A stretch of DNA of 64,000 bases from Chthoniobacter flavus Ellin428. Its GTDB lineage: Bacteria > Verrucomicrobiota > Verrucomicrobiia > Chthoniobacterales > Chthoniobacteraceae. Location: positions 1 to 64,000 of the forward strand of contig NZ_ABVL01000026.1 in assembly GCF_000173075.1 (NCBI RefSeq). Reading direction: 5' to 3'. The position numbers were made by a program, and so were the translations under genes. Shown here piece by piece: positions 26,303 through 34,694 of the stretch; position 1 is the first letter of the stretch, and every line of letters begins with the position of its first letter. The notes under the pieces were generated by a model, which was given only the letters and a program-made list of their open reading frames with translations, ran no database searches and was not told where the DNA came from.

Positions 26303-26830
26303 TTATGCGAAGGTCACACCCTTCGGCGTGCCGACCAAATACCAGACGCCCTGGTAAGCCTCGCACTCGAAGCCGTTACCCACGGCGGCGCCGAATGTCC
26401 CCACGTCGCTCGAGGTGGAACCGTTGTTGAAGCCTGGAGTCGAGTTGGTCACCGTGTGGGCCTGCGCCGTGGTCGAGATGACTCGCAGGCGTTTGCCGTC
26501 ATCGGCGCCCGCCGTGGGCGCGGCGAGCGTCAGCGCGGCGACGCTGGATTTGGTGATGTAGACCGTGCCGCTCTTGATGGAGATGGCCCCGGAGACACTG
26601 AGCACCTGTTGCTGCACCACCACATCGCCATTGAACGTCGTCGTCCCGGTCACTTTGAGGCCGTAATTGGCCACCAACCGGCCGAGGGTTCCCGTCGCCC
26701 GGTCGATCGAGGCGCTGAGACGACCCAGCACGACATCGATCAGGCAATTGGCGATCTGGGCGGAAGAGGTGGGCGTGGAATCCGCGCTGAGGGTGGCGCG
26801 GGCGAGATTGGCGGCTTTCTGGTAATTCAT
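26303..26830 (-). CDS. phage tail-fibre-like structural protein
   Basis: The 175-residue product has a helical N-terminus (MNYQKAANLARATLS...IANCLIDVVLGRLSASID). The rest is all-beta: GLKVTGTTTFNGDVVVQQQV, SGAISIKSGTVYITK, then a spaced beta-fold ending ECEAYQGVWYLVGTPKGVTF. The TGTTTFNGDV pattern is typical of trimeric tail-fibre stalks. It lies first in a three-gene tail group with the small structural and receptor-binding-like genes. Confidence 0.6.
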   Translation of the reverse strand: MNYQKAANLARATLSADSTPTSSAQIANCLIDVVLGRLSASIDRATGTLGRLVANYGLKVTGTTTFNGDVVVQQQVLSVSGAISIKSGTVYITKSSVAALTLAAPTAGADDGKRLRVISTTAQAHTVTNSTPGFNNGSTSSDVGTFGAAVGNGFECEAYQGVWYLVGTPKGVTFA

Positions 26831-27500
26831 AGGATAGTAAGGTTGGAGTTACAGACTTCCGCGGGGATGATTCCCCGCGGCAATCGAGCGCGTTGCTACC
26901 CATCTCGCGAGGGTCAAGATTTATTTTGCCACCCACTCCCCAGCCTCCGCATCGCGCCAGGCGGCGTCGACATTCACCGGAAGAAGACGCGCCATACTTT
27001 AAAGCATTTGAAGTAAAGGTGTGGCCGTAGCCAGAGTCGTTGTAGCCGCGGCCCCGCCATGGCGGGACCGCCGCACCCCGACGGAGCGGGGCGACTACAT
27101 CCACCGTCCATCCCACGAACGGCCAGGCATTACCCACCTCTTCCGATAGCACGGCCGATGACATCGCAGCCGAGCGGGAGGACTGTCCCGGAGGGACTAC
27201 GGAAATTAGCCCCGGGTCGAGCGAGTCCGCGAGCGAACACCCGGGGTTATCTCACCCCAAGCGGAGCTTCCAACCGTCCCGGCGCCAGCCGCATCCCTTT
27301 GGCCGGCCGAGAGGAGACGTGGCCGACGGCCGGGACGGCTGGAGCCGCGCTCTTTTTTTAACCATGACCCCGGGTGTTCGCTCGCGGGCTCGCTGGACCC
27401 GGGGGTTATTGTCTTGCTGTCCCTTCGGGACGCGCCGGCCCGTTGCTTTCGCGAGGTCCACCTTTGGCCCGTTTTTGTGCGCGCCCATAGCGGGATAGTT
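26831..27500. repeat. repeat-rich gap splitting the phage-like block
   Basis: Bases 27180-27440 are a full copy of the palindromic family also at 16630-16880 (TAGCCCCGGGTCGAGCGAGT against AGCGAGCCCGCGAGCGAACA and its inverse). A hairpin CCCCGCCATGGCGGG lies near 27052. The remaining ~200 bases show nothing that I can assign. Confidence 0.6.
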
Positions 27501-27890
27501 TCAAAGCTGTTCCCACACGAGGTTATCTGGCCGCTTCCGGGTCGTCATGAATATTCGCAATGCTTCTTTTCCAACCGCATATGGAATTCTGTTCCGCGCC
27601 ATGTACTCCGTTTCTTCATTTCCATAGCAAAACGATGTCACGCCTCTCGCCGCTGGGTCTCCAAGACTGATAAAATAGGGAGGCCGGAGGGATTCCTGAA
27701 AAGTGGCCACTGTCTCCGGCCGGCCAACACCGATCGCAAATGCGAGTCCGGATACCGGGTCAAAAAACTCCACCATGGTCGGCCCGACGGAAGTCGCTTT
27801 CTCGAGATCTCCGATCAGTCTCAAGGCCTCCTCACTTGAGGCAATAGATTCTTCATGGGACGAAATGGAATCCGTCCAAACAAACTTCAT
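27501..27890 (-). CDS. Imm1-family immunity protein (orphan)
   Basis: The product (129 residues from ATG 27890; ATG 27917 would add nine) matches the Imm1 pattern. An N-terminal helix (EESIASSEEALRLIGDLEKA) is followed by FDPVSGLAFAIGVGRPE, then the terminal NRIPYAVGKEALRIFMTTRK leading to RPDNLVWEQ, which is the family's 'P....EA...F..TG..P..V.W' ending. Imm1 proteins neutralise toxins of polymorphic toxin and deaminase-type systems by direct binding. No toxin gene lies next to it, so it is an orphan here. The region between tail and capsid genes where it lies is non-phage in character. Confidence 0.7.
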   Translation of the reverse strand: MKFVWTDSISSHEESIASSEEALRLIGDLEKATSVGPTMVEFFDPVSGLAFAIGVGRPETVATFQESLRPPYFISLGDPAARGVTSFCYGNEETEYMARNRIPYAVGKEALRIFMTTRKRPDNLVWEQL

Positions 27891-28067
27891 ACTCTCTTTC
27901 GCGTTCGGGTTATTCATCTGGAAGGCCGTAAAATTTTGCACATATACGCCAAGTCCGCGAGCGGCAAGGGAAATAGGGGGAATAAGGGTCAACTCTTAAC
28001 CGCTTACAAGCTGGATATCGCTCCGAGTCGAGGGTCAAACGTTGCCCGCGGGACACTTGACCGGTGC

Positions 28068-29102
28068 TCATTTCCTGGGAGCGTATTCCAAATTTCGCAA
28101 AGAGGGTGAAGGATTGAGACAAACTTCCAAAAACGCTTTGGCGGGAGGCGGCTGATAGGTCGTATCCAAGTCCACCCTGATGCGCCCATAACGTTCATCC
28201 CTTGTTTTAATGTAGAATACCTTTCTTAGCCCCCCACCCCAAACCTTCTCATCAGCGGGGTGTTCGACTGTAAAATTTCGGTTGTATCCTTCAAGCGGCG
28301 CGCGGTAGGTCCCAGTTCCCTCCAACTCAACCAACCCTCCGCCAATGATCTCGATTTTTGCCGACCATGAAAAATGAGGACCTCCTCTCACGATATTATA
28401 TGGGGTTCGGATCAGCGTCAGTTGAAAATCGCCGTCGTCGGCCAGCGCTCCGGTAAGCACATTCAATCGAACGGGGCGCCCATCACAGGGAAGTGAAAGA
28501 TGCGCGTCATAATGGATTAACGGTTCGCCCGAACCCAATTTCACCATCGTGAATATTTCGCGATGCCTGGGGTCCGGTTTGTAGTCTTGGGCTCCCCCGC
28601 CCGAGTAAAGCTCACCCCTGCCTCCTTTGGGGCTATACTTATAGCCGTCTTTCGCCAGCGAATCGAAACCCAGGCTAAATCCCTTCCCCCCCCGAATAGA
28701 AAAAAGCCCCTCCCCGTCGGAAACGATTTCGCGAAGCTCCGATTTTCCACCGGGTAACCACGGCAGGAAATACATGCTTTGGATACTGTATCGCACCCGA
28801 ACACCGGCCAGCGGATGATCATCTTGATCAACCACCTTTCCGTAGTAATCGATCGCTACATTCCGCCCTTCGACAATGCTTCGGACGCGCTCTTCGCGCT
28901 GCTCCTGCACGACACGCTTTGCCTGGGGTATCGTAACCGTTGCTGGAGGGGACAATATACCGGAAGAACCGGCGGAACGAGGTTCAGCGGCGACCGTCGG
29001 GATCGCCATCGGACGAGACCCATGAGGCCAAAAATACCAACCAATCCCGGCAAGAGCCGCGAATGCGAGACCCAAGATAACATAAACTTTTCCTGATCTC
29101 AT
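28068..29102 (-). CDS. membrane-anchored protein with carboxypeptidase-regulatory-like domain
   Basis: The 344-residue product has one N-terminal span (VYVILGLAFAALAGIGWYFW, ~6-25), so most of it is outside the cytoplasm. After a Pro/Ala linker, residues ~85-170 read as a CarboxypepD_reg/SpaA-like beta-sandwich: DYYGKVVDQDDHPLAGVRVR, then SDGEGLFSIRGGKGFSLGF. The C-terminal ~150 residues are beta-rich with no family I recognise. Neighbours are an orphan immunity gene and a hypothetical gene, all on the minus strand. Confidence 0.6.
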   Translation of the reverse strand: MRSGKVYVILGLAFAALAGIGWYFWPHGSRPMAIPTVAAEPRSAGSSGILSPPATVTIPQAKRVVQEQREERVRSIVEGRNVAIDYYGKVVDQDDHPLAGVRVRYSIQSMYFLPWLPGGKSELREIVSDGEGLFSIRGGKGFSLGFDSLAKDGYKYSPKGGRGELYSGGGAQDYKPDPRHREIFTMVKLGSGEPLIHYDAHLSLPCDGRPVRLNVLTGALADDGDFQLTLIRTPYNIVRGGPHFSWSAKIEIIGGGLVELEGTGTYRAPLEGYNRNFTVEHPADEKVWGGGLRKVFYIKTRDERYGRIRVDLDTTYQPPPAKAFLEVCLNPSPSLRNLEYAPRK

Positions 29103-29222
29103 GGAGGCGTCAATTGGAAGGGGGAAGCGGGCCGAATCTTAACAGTTGAAGGAAGGGATATCGCTCCGAGTCGAGTGTCAAGCGTCAAGCGTCAAGCGTC
29201 ACCTCCGAATATCTGGCCGCCA

Positions 29223-29879
29223 TTACCCCCACACATATCGAATGTCCATTGTCCTCGGATCAATGAGCACACAAAATCGATCCTTTTCGAACAACCACTC
29301 GCCAACGTAGTCATCACACTCCTGCTTATTGACAATACTAAAGCTCGGCTCCGATAACTGCAGCAGCAATTCATATCCATTTTGCAAGAGTTCATGAATC
29401 TCGGCTTTAACAGGACCAACCAATCGCGTAAACGGTGCACCGCCTATCTTGTGTCCTAGCCACTGTCCCAACGAATCCCATGCAGGGTCGGTTTTGTCGT
29501 GGGGGCCTTCTGGATCAATAATCGGTGAAAACACTTCAAATCCATAAAGAGCCGGAATTTGAGGTGCGGGCAGTTCCGAGTGAAATGTCGTAAAGAAAAA
29601 GCCGGAATCCTCGCCATAAATCTTTCCGTACTTTGCATGCGCGTCGTTAGCAGCGCCATACTCATCGATCAAGGTAGTACAAATGCGGACGAACACCGGT
29701 TCTTGAAGCGATTGCAATCGAAAGCAACAATACTCCCACTTGGACTCTGCAACCTGTGGGCCATTAATCCAGGGGGTTGGAAAGATCCAGGAATCGGAAC
29801 TGTTTTTTGTTATACGGAAAGGCCAACACCTCCTATGGAGAGATTTTGACCACTCCTTTAGTTGCGATGACGCGTCCAT
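29223..29879 (-). CDS. hypothetical protein (218 aa)
   Basis: A ribosome-binding-like AAGGAT precedes ATG 29879. The product is soluble and rich in aromatics (TPWINGPQVAESKWEYCCFR, YGEDSGFFFTTFHSELPAPQ) and ends in YVGEWLFEKDRFCVLIDPRT. No motif is recognised. Its size, lack of signal and place beside an Imm1 gene would fit another immunity-type protein, which is only a suggestion. Confidence 0.5.
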   Translation of the reverse strand: MDASSQLKEWSKSLHRRCWPFRITKNSSDSWIFPTPWINGPQVAESKWEYCCFRLQSLQEPVFVRICTTLIDEYGAANDAHAKYGKIYGEDSGFFFTTFHSELPAPQIPALYGFEVFSPIIDPEGPHDKTDPAWDSLGQWLGHKIGGAPFTRLVGPVKAEIHELLQNGYELLLQLSEPSFSIVNKQECDDYVGEWLFEKDRFCVLIDPRTMDIRYVWG

Positions 29880-29948
29880 AAAGATCCTTAGATTGTTGCC
29901 GCAATGCGTTTATAAGAGCTGCCCCCGGATATTTCCCTGCGACTCGGT

Positions 29949-30449
29949 TTAATACAAGCGATGCTCTGCATAGGACACTTTTACGGCACGCCAAGCATCT
30001 GTCCTGTACATTACTGTCCGGGGATCATAATCCACCGTCAATTGTTCGTTATCGTTCCACTGAATCCCGACCTTGGTTACGTTCTCCACCCGGAAGACGA
30101 TCGATTCCTTTGTTTCCTTGAGCTTCTCTCCTTTTGGCCGGATACAGACAAAGGTACTATTGCTGACGACCGCCCCACCGAAGCTATTGACCACGCTGGC
30201 CACATAGGCCTCATTGGGTGAGGCTTGCTCGATGACGACTTTCTCCTCCCTGTCACCGGCCAGGGAGAACGAGGACATAAAATAAACGCCGCCCCCGACG
30301 GCAACCGCCCAAATCGTCGCCAGGAATATCTTCGCCATTCGGAAGATGATTTTGCGAGGGCCGTTCTCAGGTGTCGCCACCGAAAACAGCCATCCGGAGA
30401 CAATCGCCAGGACACCAAGTGCGCCAGGATACATGAATCGCTCTTGCAT
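29949..30449 (-). CDS. membrane protein with DUF5412-like domain
   Basis: ATG 30449 follows a perfect GGAGGT ribosome-binding site. Two spans (residues ~8-26 and ~39-58) lead to an outer domain of ~105 residues. This starts EEKVVIEQASPNEAYVASVV, continues SFGGAVVSNSTFVCIRPKGE and ends in strands around VGIQWNDNEQLTVDYD. The 'SPN..Y.A.V..S.GGA' opening and the '.I.W.......I.Y' ending resemble DUF5412-type proteins. It is divergent from the next plus-strand gene, with 31 bases between their start codons. Confidence 0.55.
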   Translation of the reverse strand: MQERFMYPGALGVLAIVSGWLFSVATPENGPRKIIFRMAKIFLATIWAVAVGGGVYFMSSFSLAGDREEKVVIEQASPNEAYVASVVNSFGGAVVSNSTFVCIRPKGEKLKETKESIVFRVENVTKVGIQWNDNEQLTVDYDPRTVMYRTDAWRAVKVSYAEHRLY

Positions 30450-30480
30450 TGAGACCTCCTTTCATACCCATTCTCTTTGC

Positions 30481-30846
30481 ATGTTCAATGCCCTTCCGCG
30501 GCCATCGAACGCGCCGTCCGATGCGCGCGCGGTCACAGGCTCACGTCGGGCTCTCCTTCTGGCAATCGCTTGGGTGACGGCGCTGCTGATCACGTGCCCG
30601 TCCCCAACCGGCATTATGTTGCTCCCGTTTTTTCCAGCCGGTCTGCTTTTTTGGGCGGCCAAACCCGGCAATAGCGAGGCGATATTGACATTCGGGTGGT
30701 TGCTTTACGGTGTCCTCTGCGTTGCGATCCTATCTTCTCAAAGACGGTTGCTATTTTACCTTTTCTACGCCGTGTTGGTTAGCCTGCTGCTCACGAACGT
30801 GGCGGGTTGCCATCACATCCTCAAGGGGCTTTCCCAGATTCACTGA
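30481..30846 (+). CDS. small integral membrane protein (121 aa)
   Basis: From ATG 30481 the product has three hydrophobic segments (ALLLAIAWVTALLI, IMLLPFFPAGLLFWAA and a long LLYGVLCVAILSSQRRLLFY...). The C-terminus is VAGCHHILKGLSQIH. It is one of the few plus-strand genes in the 20-51 kb stretch and is transcribed away from the DUF5412-like gene. No ribosome-binding site is clear and no family is recognised. Confidence 0.45.
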   Translation: MFNALPRPSNAPSDARAVTGSRRALLLAIAWVTALLITCPSPTGIMLLPFFPAGLLFWAAKPGNSEAILTFGWLLYGVLCVAILSSQRRLLFYLFYAVLVSLLLTNVAGCHHILKGLSQIH

Positions 30847-31204
30847 ATTCCATTTATCCTCGCGCCATCCAGGGGCTGGATGATGTAACGCCTTCGGCGG
30901 ATTCTGTCGCAGCGGCGAAGCGGAAGGTTGTCCCGGAGGAGGGTGTTACGAAAGTGGTTTTGCTCTACAGAGAAGAAAGGTGAACCCGCGTTATGGCTCA
31001 GCGCGCCAACGGCGCATTCCATACCAGCCTGGGGCATCGCCCCAGGAATGCGATCCCAACCAAGCAAGAGGGCTGAAGGCCCGCGCCATGCGTGCTGATT
31101 CGGGCCTCAGCCCTGATATTTTGGGATGTTTCCTGGGGCGATGCCCCAGGCTGGTATGGATTGCGCCGTTGGCGCGCCGGAACGGAGCGGACGCCAGGCG
31201 TCGC
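30847..31204. repeat. 177-bp palindromic element
   Basis: Arms 31001-31047 and 31131-31177 are reverse complements with a single mismatch over ~46 bp (GCGCGCCAACGGCGCATTCC ... ATCGCCCCAGGA). The loop (31048-31130) is itself partly palindromic: AGGGCTGAAGGCCCG against CGGGCCTCAGCCCT. No gene is present in the surrounding 358 bases. It would fold into a long snap-back RNA or cruciform. Confidence 0.8.
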
Positions 31205-31864
31205 TCACGGATTCTTCACCGCCGGGGCGGGCGAATTGTTCGGCGCGGGCGGAGGCGTGGCGAATCTCACCGGGGTCGCCGGCGGACGGCTGGGCATGGT
31301 GAAACGCGGGGGCGTCGGGAATGGGGCGGGCGTGAAGCGCGGCAGGGCCGGGTTCGTGCGGTTGAATGGCATCGGCCCATTATTTGGCTGGCGCGCCTGA
31401 CCAAAAGGCATGCTGCTCTGCGGAGAGTACGGTGACATCGCGGCCGTGGCCGTCGCCGCTTTCTTCTCCGCTTGCGCCGCGGCTTCCTGGTTGGTCTTCG
31501 TGATCTCCTTCCCGCCAAAGTAGATCAGCGCGAAGAGGATGAGGTAGAATGGCCAGATCGAGAGCGAGATCAGTTCACGGCAAAACCGGCCAAGGCTGGC
31601 GTCTCCACCCTCCCATAACAGCACGGAAGCATCTTCTTTGGCCGGATTCTTCTTCAGCAGTTCCGCGCAATGACGTTGTCCGGACGCCAACCCGATGTCC
31701 AACAGCCAGAGCAACACGAGCGGCGATGCGATCCAAAGCACCGGAGAGACGGCGGTGATCTTCCCGGTGGTGGCAAAGGCCAGAATGGCGATGCCACCCG
31801 CAACCGAAATCACTTTGCAGATAGACCTTTGTGACGACGAACGGAGAATCCAATCCTTTAACAT
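31205..31864 (-). CDS. membrane protein with Pro-rich tail
   Basis: The 219-residue product has three spans: ISVAGGIAILAFATTG, VLWIASPLVLLWLLDIGLA and ELISLSIWPFYLILFALIYF. An Ala/Lys helix follows (TNQEAAAQAEKKAATATAAM) and then a ~75-residue Pro/Phe-rich tail (PTPPRFTMPSRPPATPVRFA). The long disordered tail suggests a scaffolding or surface role. It has no ribosome-binding site that I can see and no recognised family. Confidence 0.55.
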   Translation of the reverse strand: MLKDWILRSSSQRSICKVISVAGGIAILAFATTGKITAVSPVLWIASPLVLLWLLDIGLASGQRHCAELLKKNPAKEDASVLLWEGGDASLGRFCRELISLSIWPFYLILFALIYFGGKEITKTNQEAAAQAEKKAATATAAMSPYSPQSSMPFGQARQPNNGPMPFNRTNPALPRFTPAPFPTPPRFTMPSRPPATPVRFATPPPAPNNSPAPAVKNP

Positions 31865-32223
31865 GGCAAGAAGTCATCAACCTAGGGACAGTAGCAATCG
31901 TTGTGGAGCAAAATCGGAATGGCATTTATAAATTCGCTCGGTCAGCGGGGAGCCATCCTCTGCAAGATTGAACGCAGCGGGGCAGGCTATTTCGCCGCTC
32001 AGTCGGTGAGCGCGGCGCACAGACGCGCGGAGTGTTCCCAAAAAAGGTCGTCATCCTTGGTTTTCCCTCTGCGCCTCTGCGGCCTCTGCGTTTAAAAAAA
32101 TCCTTTGGTTGCGGCTCGGCCGCGCTGCGGTTCGCCCACGACGTTACCGCCACTATTCCCCACCTCCGCCTCCTCTGCGTTTAACTCAGCCGTGGCTACA
32201 GTTCAAAATGCCCTCGTAACCTT
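31865..32223. repeat. intergenic, CTCTGCG-type repeats
   Basis: Bases 32068-32100 (CCTCTGCGCCTCTGCGGCCT and CTGCGTTTAAA) and 32150-32190 (CCCCACCTCCGCCTCCTCTG, CGTTTAAC) belong to the CGCAGAGG family seen at 23510-23530, 58675-58712 and 59215-59305. No gene is seen. Confidence 0.55.
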
Positions 32224-33336
32224 CTACCCCACCACCCCCGCAGCCGGCCCCGCTATCTCGCTGCCGATCCAAAACGGAAGCGTGCTGCTGGCCACGGCGA
32301 CGGCCCCCTCCTCTGGCGATGGCGCCGCTTCTTTTTGCAAGACGTCCAGTCGCTCCCGCGGCAGCGCGTTGGCGAAATGCTCCAGCACCGGTGCGGGATC
32401 CAGCCGCAGCTCGGCATGGCCGATGAGATAGTTACGCACGCGGTCTTCCGTCTGCAGCCGGTACGGCACGCCGGCCGGCCGCTCGAAGCGATGCACCCAG
32501 CGCAGGAAGGGCAGACAGAGCGTGCTCTTCCCGGCCTGCCGGAATTTCTCGTGGATGTAACATTCCTCGCCGCCAAAGCCGGAGAAGCGCGGATTGAATC
32601 CCACCCACGCATCCCTGCGACAGGCAAACACTCCCATGCCTTGCGCCGGAATCTCGAATGGCCCCTCGGAAGTGAGCGCGGGCGCGAACCCGGCCGCTTC
32701 CAGATGTTTCTCGTGTCCGCACCAGGCGATCGATGGCAAAACCCGTTCACATTGGCAGCGGGTGATGCGTTCCCCCGTTTTGAGTGAGTGACAGGCGAGC
32801 GTGCCATGCGGTGGTGGCGTCTCCTCGCGGCGCGTGGAAAACATCCCGCCGCACCCGCAGCGCCATGCCGAGGCCCAGATCCCGAGCATCTGGGAGCGCC
32901 ACACCGGATCGAAGTGCGTGGATTGATGGCGAAGGTCATCGTATTGGAGCGGACCTTGCAGCAGGTTCCCGCCATCGCGGCCGGCCTCGAAGAAGTCGAT
33001 CAACTTGCGCAGGGCACCCGGAGCCAGCAGCACGTGGCTGTCCAATCCCAGAACGTACGGCGTTGCCGCCAGGTCAAACGCCCGGTATTTCAGCACCGAA
33101 CCGACGCCATCCGTCACCGGCACGTAACGCACCGGTTGCCCGGCAATCCATTTGGTGAAACGTGCGACCGCGGCGCCGTGGGCGCTGGAGGGATGGTTAT
33201 CCATGACCAGAAACTCGATCTCCTCGGCGACCTCGGGGTGAAATAGCCGGATGGCTTGTATCGTGAAATACAACCCGTCGAAGTCATCGAAGGTCAGAAT
33301 GCTAATGGTTAGTTTACGCGTTGAGATAGGCTCCAT
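32224..33336 (-). CDS. GT-A fold glycosyltransferase (family 2-like)
   Basis: The ATG at 33336 gives 370 residues; the 45 residues of further upstream frame were rejected because they overlap the preceding gene and look artefactual. KLTISILTFDDFDGLYFTIQ and EFLVMDNHPSSAHG open a nucleotide-diphosphate-sugar-binding fold, and ATPYVLGLDSHVLL carries the DxD-like metal site (LDSH). MGVFACRRDAWVGFNPRF and FGGEECYIHEKFRQAGKS are the acceptor-side loops. It overlaps the upstream gene by 23 bases, so the pair is co-translated. Such a sugar-transferase pair inside phage structural genes is unusual. Confidence 0.75.
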   Translation of the reverse strand: MEPISTRKLTISILTFDDFDGLYFTIQAIRLFHPEVAEEIEFLVMDNHPSSAHGAAVARFTKWIAGQPVRYVPVTDGVGSVLKYRAFDLAATPYVLGLDSHVLLAPGALRKLIDFFEAGRDGGNLLQGPLQYDDLRHQSTHFDPVWRSQMLGIWASAWRCGCGGMFSTRREETPPPHGTLACHSLKTGERITRCQCERVLPSIAWCGHEKHLEAAGFAPALTSEGPFEIPAQGMGVFACRRDAWVGFNPRFSGFGGEECYIHEKFRQAGKSTLCLPFLRWVHRFERPAGVPYRLQTEDRVRNYLIGHAELRLDPAPVLEHFANALPRERLDVLQKEAAPSPEEGAVAVASSTLPFWIGSEIAGPAAGVVG

Positions 33337-34186
33337 AAGAAAACTCCGTCGGGATGGGAAATAACTCCTTGCTCGCGGCCAGGATGCGCAGCAGCTCCGC
33401 GAATCGCTCGAGCGGCATGAGCTTGTGCACGCAGTATTTCCAGACGAGGAAATCCAGGAACTGGTCGGCACTCACCTCGCCCGGCTCGATCCTCGGCGCC
33501 ACGTGGCGCCCGGAGTATTGCACGCAGCCGGTTTGCCAGAAATAGCCGGGCGCATATTGCACGACATGTTTGCCGCGCATCAGGGCATCCACGGCGAAGG
33601 TCGAGTTATAGGTGAGAACAAACTCGCACTGATCGATCACCGAGGGATTGACGTGCCCGATCTCGCAACCATGTTGTGCGGCCAGGCCGTCGACGAGGGC
33701 CATTTCCGCCCGATTGCCGAGGGTGACCGGATGCTTTTTCAGAAAGGCCCGTGGCCCGTAGTGCGCGCACGCCTCGGCGACGAACCGATGATAGTCCGCG
33801 GTCGATCCCGCGCGCAAAATGGAGCGGTCATTCGGATGTTGCAGCACGATCACCACCCCCGGCCATTCCCGCTTCGCCGCCGGCTGGCCAAACTTCGGCT
33901 TGAGCGCCAGCGTGCGCCAACTGCGCGGAGCTTCGAATCGCTCGATCCACCGGCGGGCGGCCGGAAAGTTGAGCGACGCGCTTTCGTAGAGACCGACCGC
34001 GTCGAAATGGATGGCATCCCAAAAGAAGCCGGTCTCCATCGTGCAATGCCGTACGCCGCGCACATTCTCTCCCCAAGCCACGTGAAATCCTTCGCCGGGT
34101 GGGCCCACCGAAATTCCGTGCCCGGCCAGTCGCGCGTATTCCTGCGACTTCAAAAATGTCGGCCATAGGGAATCGATCGTGATCAC
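33314..34186 (-). CDS. capsule/teichoic-type polysaccharide biosynthesis-like protein
   Basis: GTG 34186 overlaps the stop of the Thr-rich gene (GTGA, 34183-34186). The 290-residue product reads VITIDSLWPTFLKSQEYARL, WPGVVIVLQHPNDRSILRAG, VAEACAHYGPRAFLKKHPV and ECEFVLTYNSTFAVDALMRG. The last has the 'S.....A...G.P.V' form of the KpsC/KpsS and CDP-glycerophosphotransferase-like sugar-binding end. I infer a glycosyl- or phosphoglyceryl-transferase role. It precedes a GT-A glycosyltransferase gene, overlapping by 23 bases, so the two probably act on one glycan. Confidence 0.6.
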   Translation of the reverse strand: MITIDSLWPTFLKSQEYARLAGHGISVGPPGEGFHVAWGENVRGVRHCTMETGFFWDAIHFDAVGLYESASLNFPAARRWIERFEAPRSWRTLALKPKFGQPAAKREWPGVVIVLQHPNDRSILRAGSTADYHRFVAEACAHYGPRAFLKKHPVTLGNRAEMALVDGLAAQHGCEIGHVNPSVIDQCEFVLTYNSTFAVDALMRGKHVVQYAPGYFWQTGCVQYSGRHVAPRIEPGEVSADQFLDFLVWKYCVHKLMPLERFAELLRILAASKELFPIPTEFSYGAYLNA

Positions 34187-34545
34187 GGAAAAGGGGTGGT
34201 GGTCGGGGGATAAGTGGTCGGAGGATGCGTCGTCGTCGTCGTCGTGCTCGTGGTGGTACTGCTCGTCGTGGTGGTTGTACTCGTGGTCGTACTCGTCGTT
34301 GTGCTCGTGCTCGTCGTCGTCGACGTTGGTGGTGGCGTCGTCTCCGGCCCCGGACCCTCGAGTCGCGTGAGCTGCGGTCCGCTGGGCGGATCTTCCCCGG
34401 CCTCCCCGTCGGTGTCCGGATCGAGCCACGCGTCATCCGCGATCCCGTGAATCATCTGCGGCGCCACCGGCTCGTCGGATTGAAAGGGCAATGGCGAAGC
34501 CTGCCACGTGGGCTGATAAGTCGAGATATCGTTCTCTTCGTCCAT
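34183..34545 (-). CDS. ISTYQPTW protein with Thr-rich tail (120 aa)
   Basis: The first ~60 residues (MDEENDISTYQPTWQASPLP...AWLDPDTDGEAGEDPP) are nearly the same as the 63-residue protein encoded at 34692-34883. The rest is a tail of Thr/Ser (PETTPPPTSTTTSTSTTTST, then more) ending HPPTTYPPTTTPFP. The tail is encoded by a GTC/GTG-like trinucleotide tract at 34220-34335. Thr-rich tails of this sort are typical of secreted or virion-surface linkers. GTGA at its stop couples it to the polysaccharide-type gene. Confidence 0.65.
   Translation of the reverse strand: MDEENDISTYQPTWQASPLPFQSDEPVAPQMIHGIADDAWLDPDTDGEAGEDPPSGPQLTRLEGPGPETTPPPTSTTTSTSTTTSTTTSTTTTTSSTTTSTTTTTTHPPTTYPPTTTPFP
34220..34335. 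repeat. trinucleotide-rich tract coding the Thr-rich tail
   Basis: On the plus strand the bases read as imperfect GTCGTCGTGGTGGTACTCGTGG repeats; on the minus strand they encode runs of Thr with Ser. The tract can change length by slippage, which would change the tail length of the 120-residue protein. Confidence 0.75.
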
Positions 34546-34569
34546 ATCAAGGTGATGTTACTGGAACTT

Positions 34570-34694
34570 GGAGACTGTGAGAGAAAGCGGCAGCGAGATT
34601 ATTTGGCCCGCGCATCACACAGATGACGCGAATGAAGAATACGCCCATTTGTGTCATTCGTGTTATTCGCGGGCACTTTTTTCACAGTCTCTTA
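34570..34694. mobile_element. 124-bp repeat with inverted ends (copy 1)
   Basis: The ends are GAGACTGTGA and TCACAGTCTCTTA; inside are GGCAGCGAGATTATTTGGCC, GAATGAAGAATACGCCCATT and TGTGTCATTCGTGTTATTCG. The copy at 61298-61420 is nearly identical (a few differences, mostly at the ends). It lies between two paralogous phage-type genes, so it entered or moved there after their duplication. No target duplication is obvious. Confidence 0.8.

Noticed and set aside
34214..34450. A valine-rich plus-strand frame
   Set aside because: It is the reverse of the trinucleotide tract that codes the Thr-rich tail on the minus strand.
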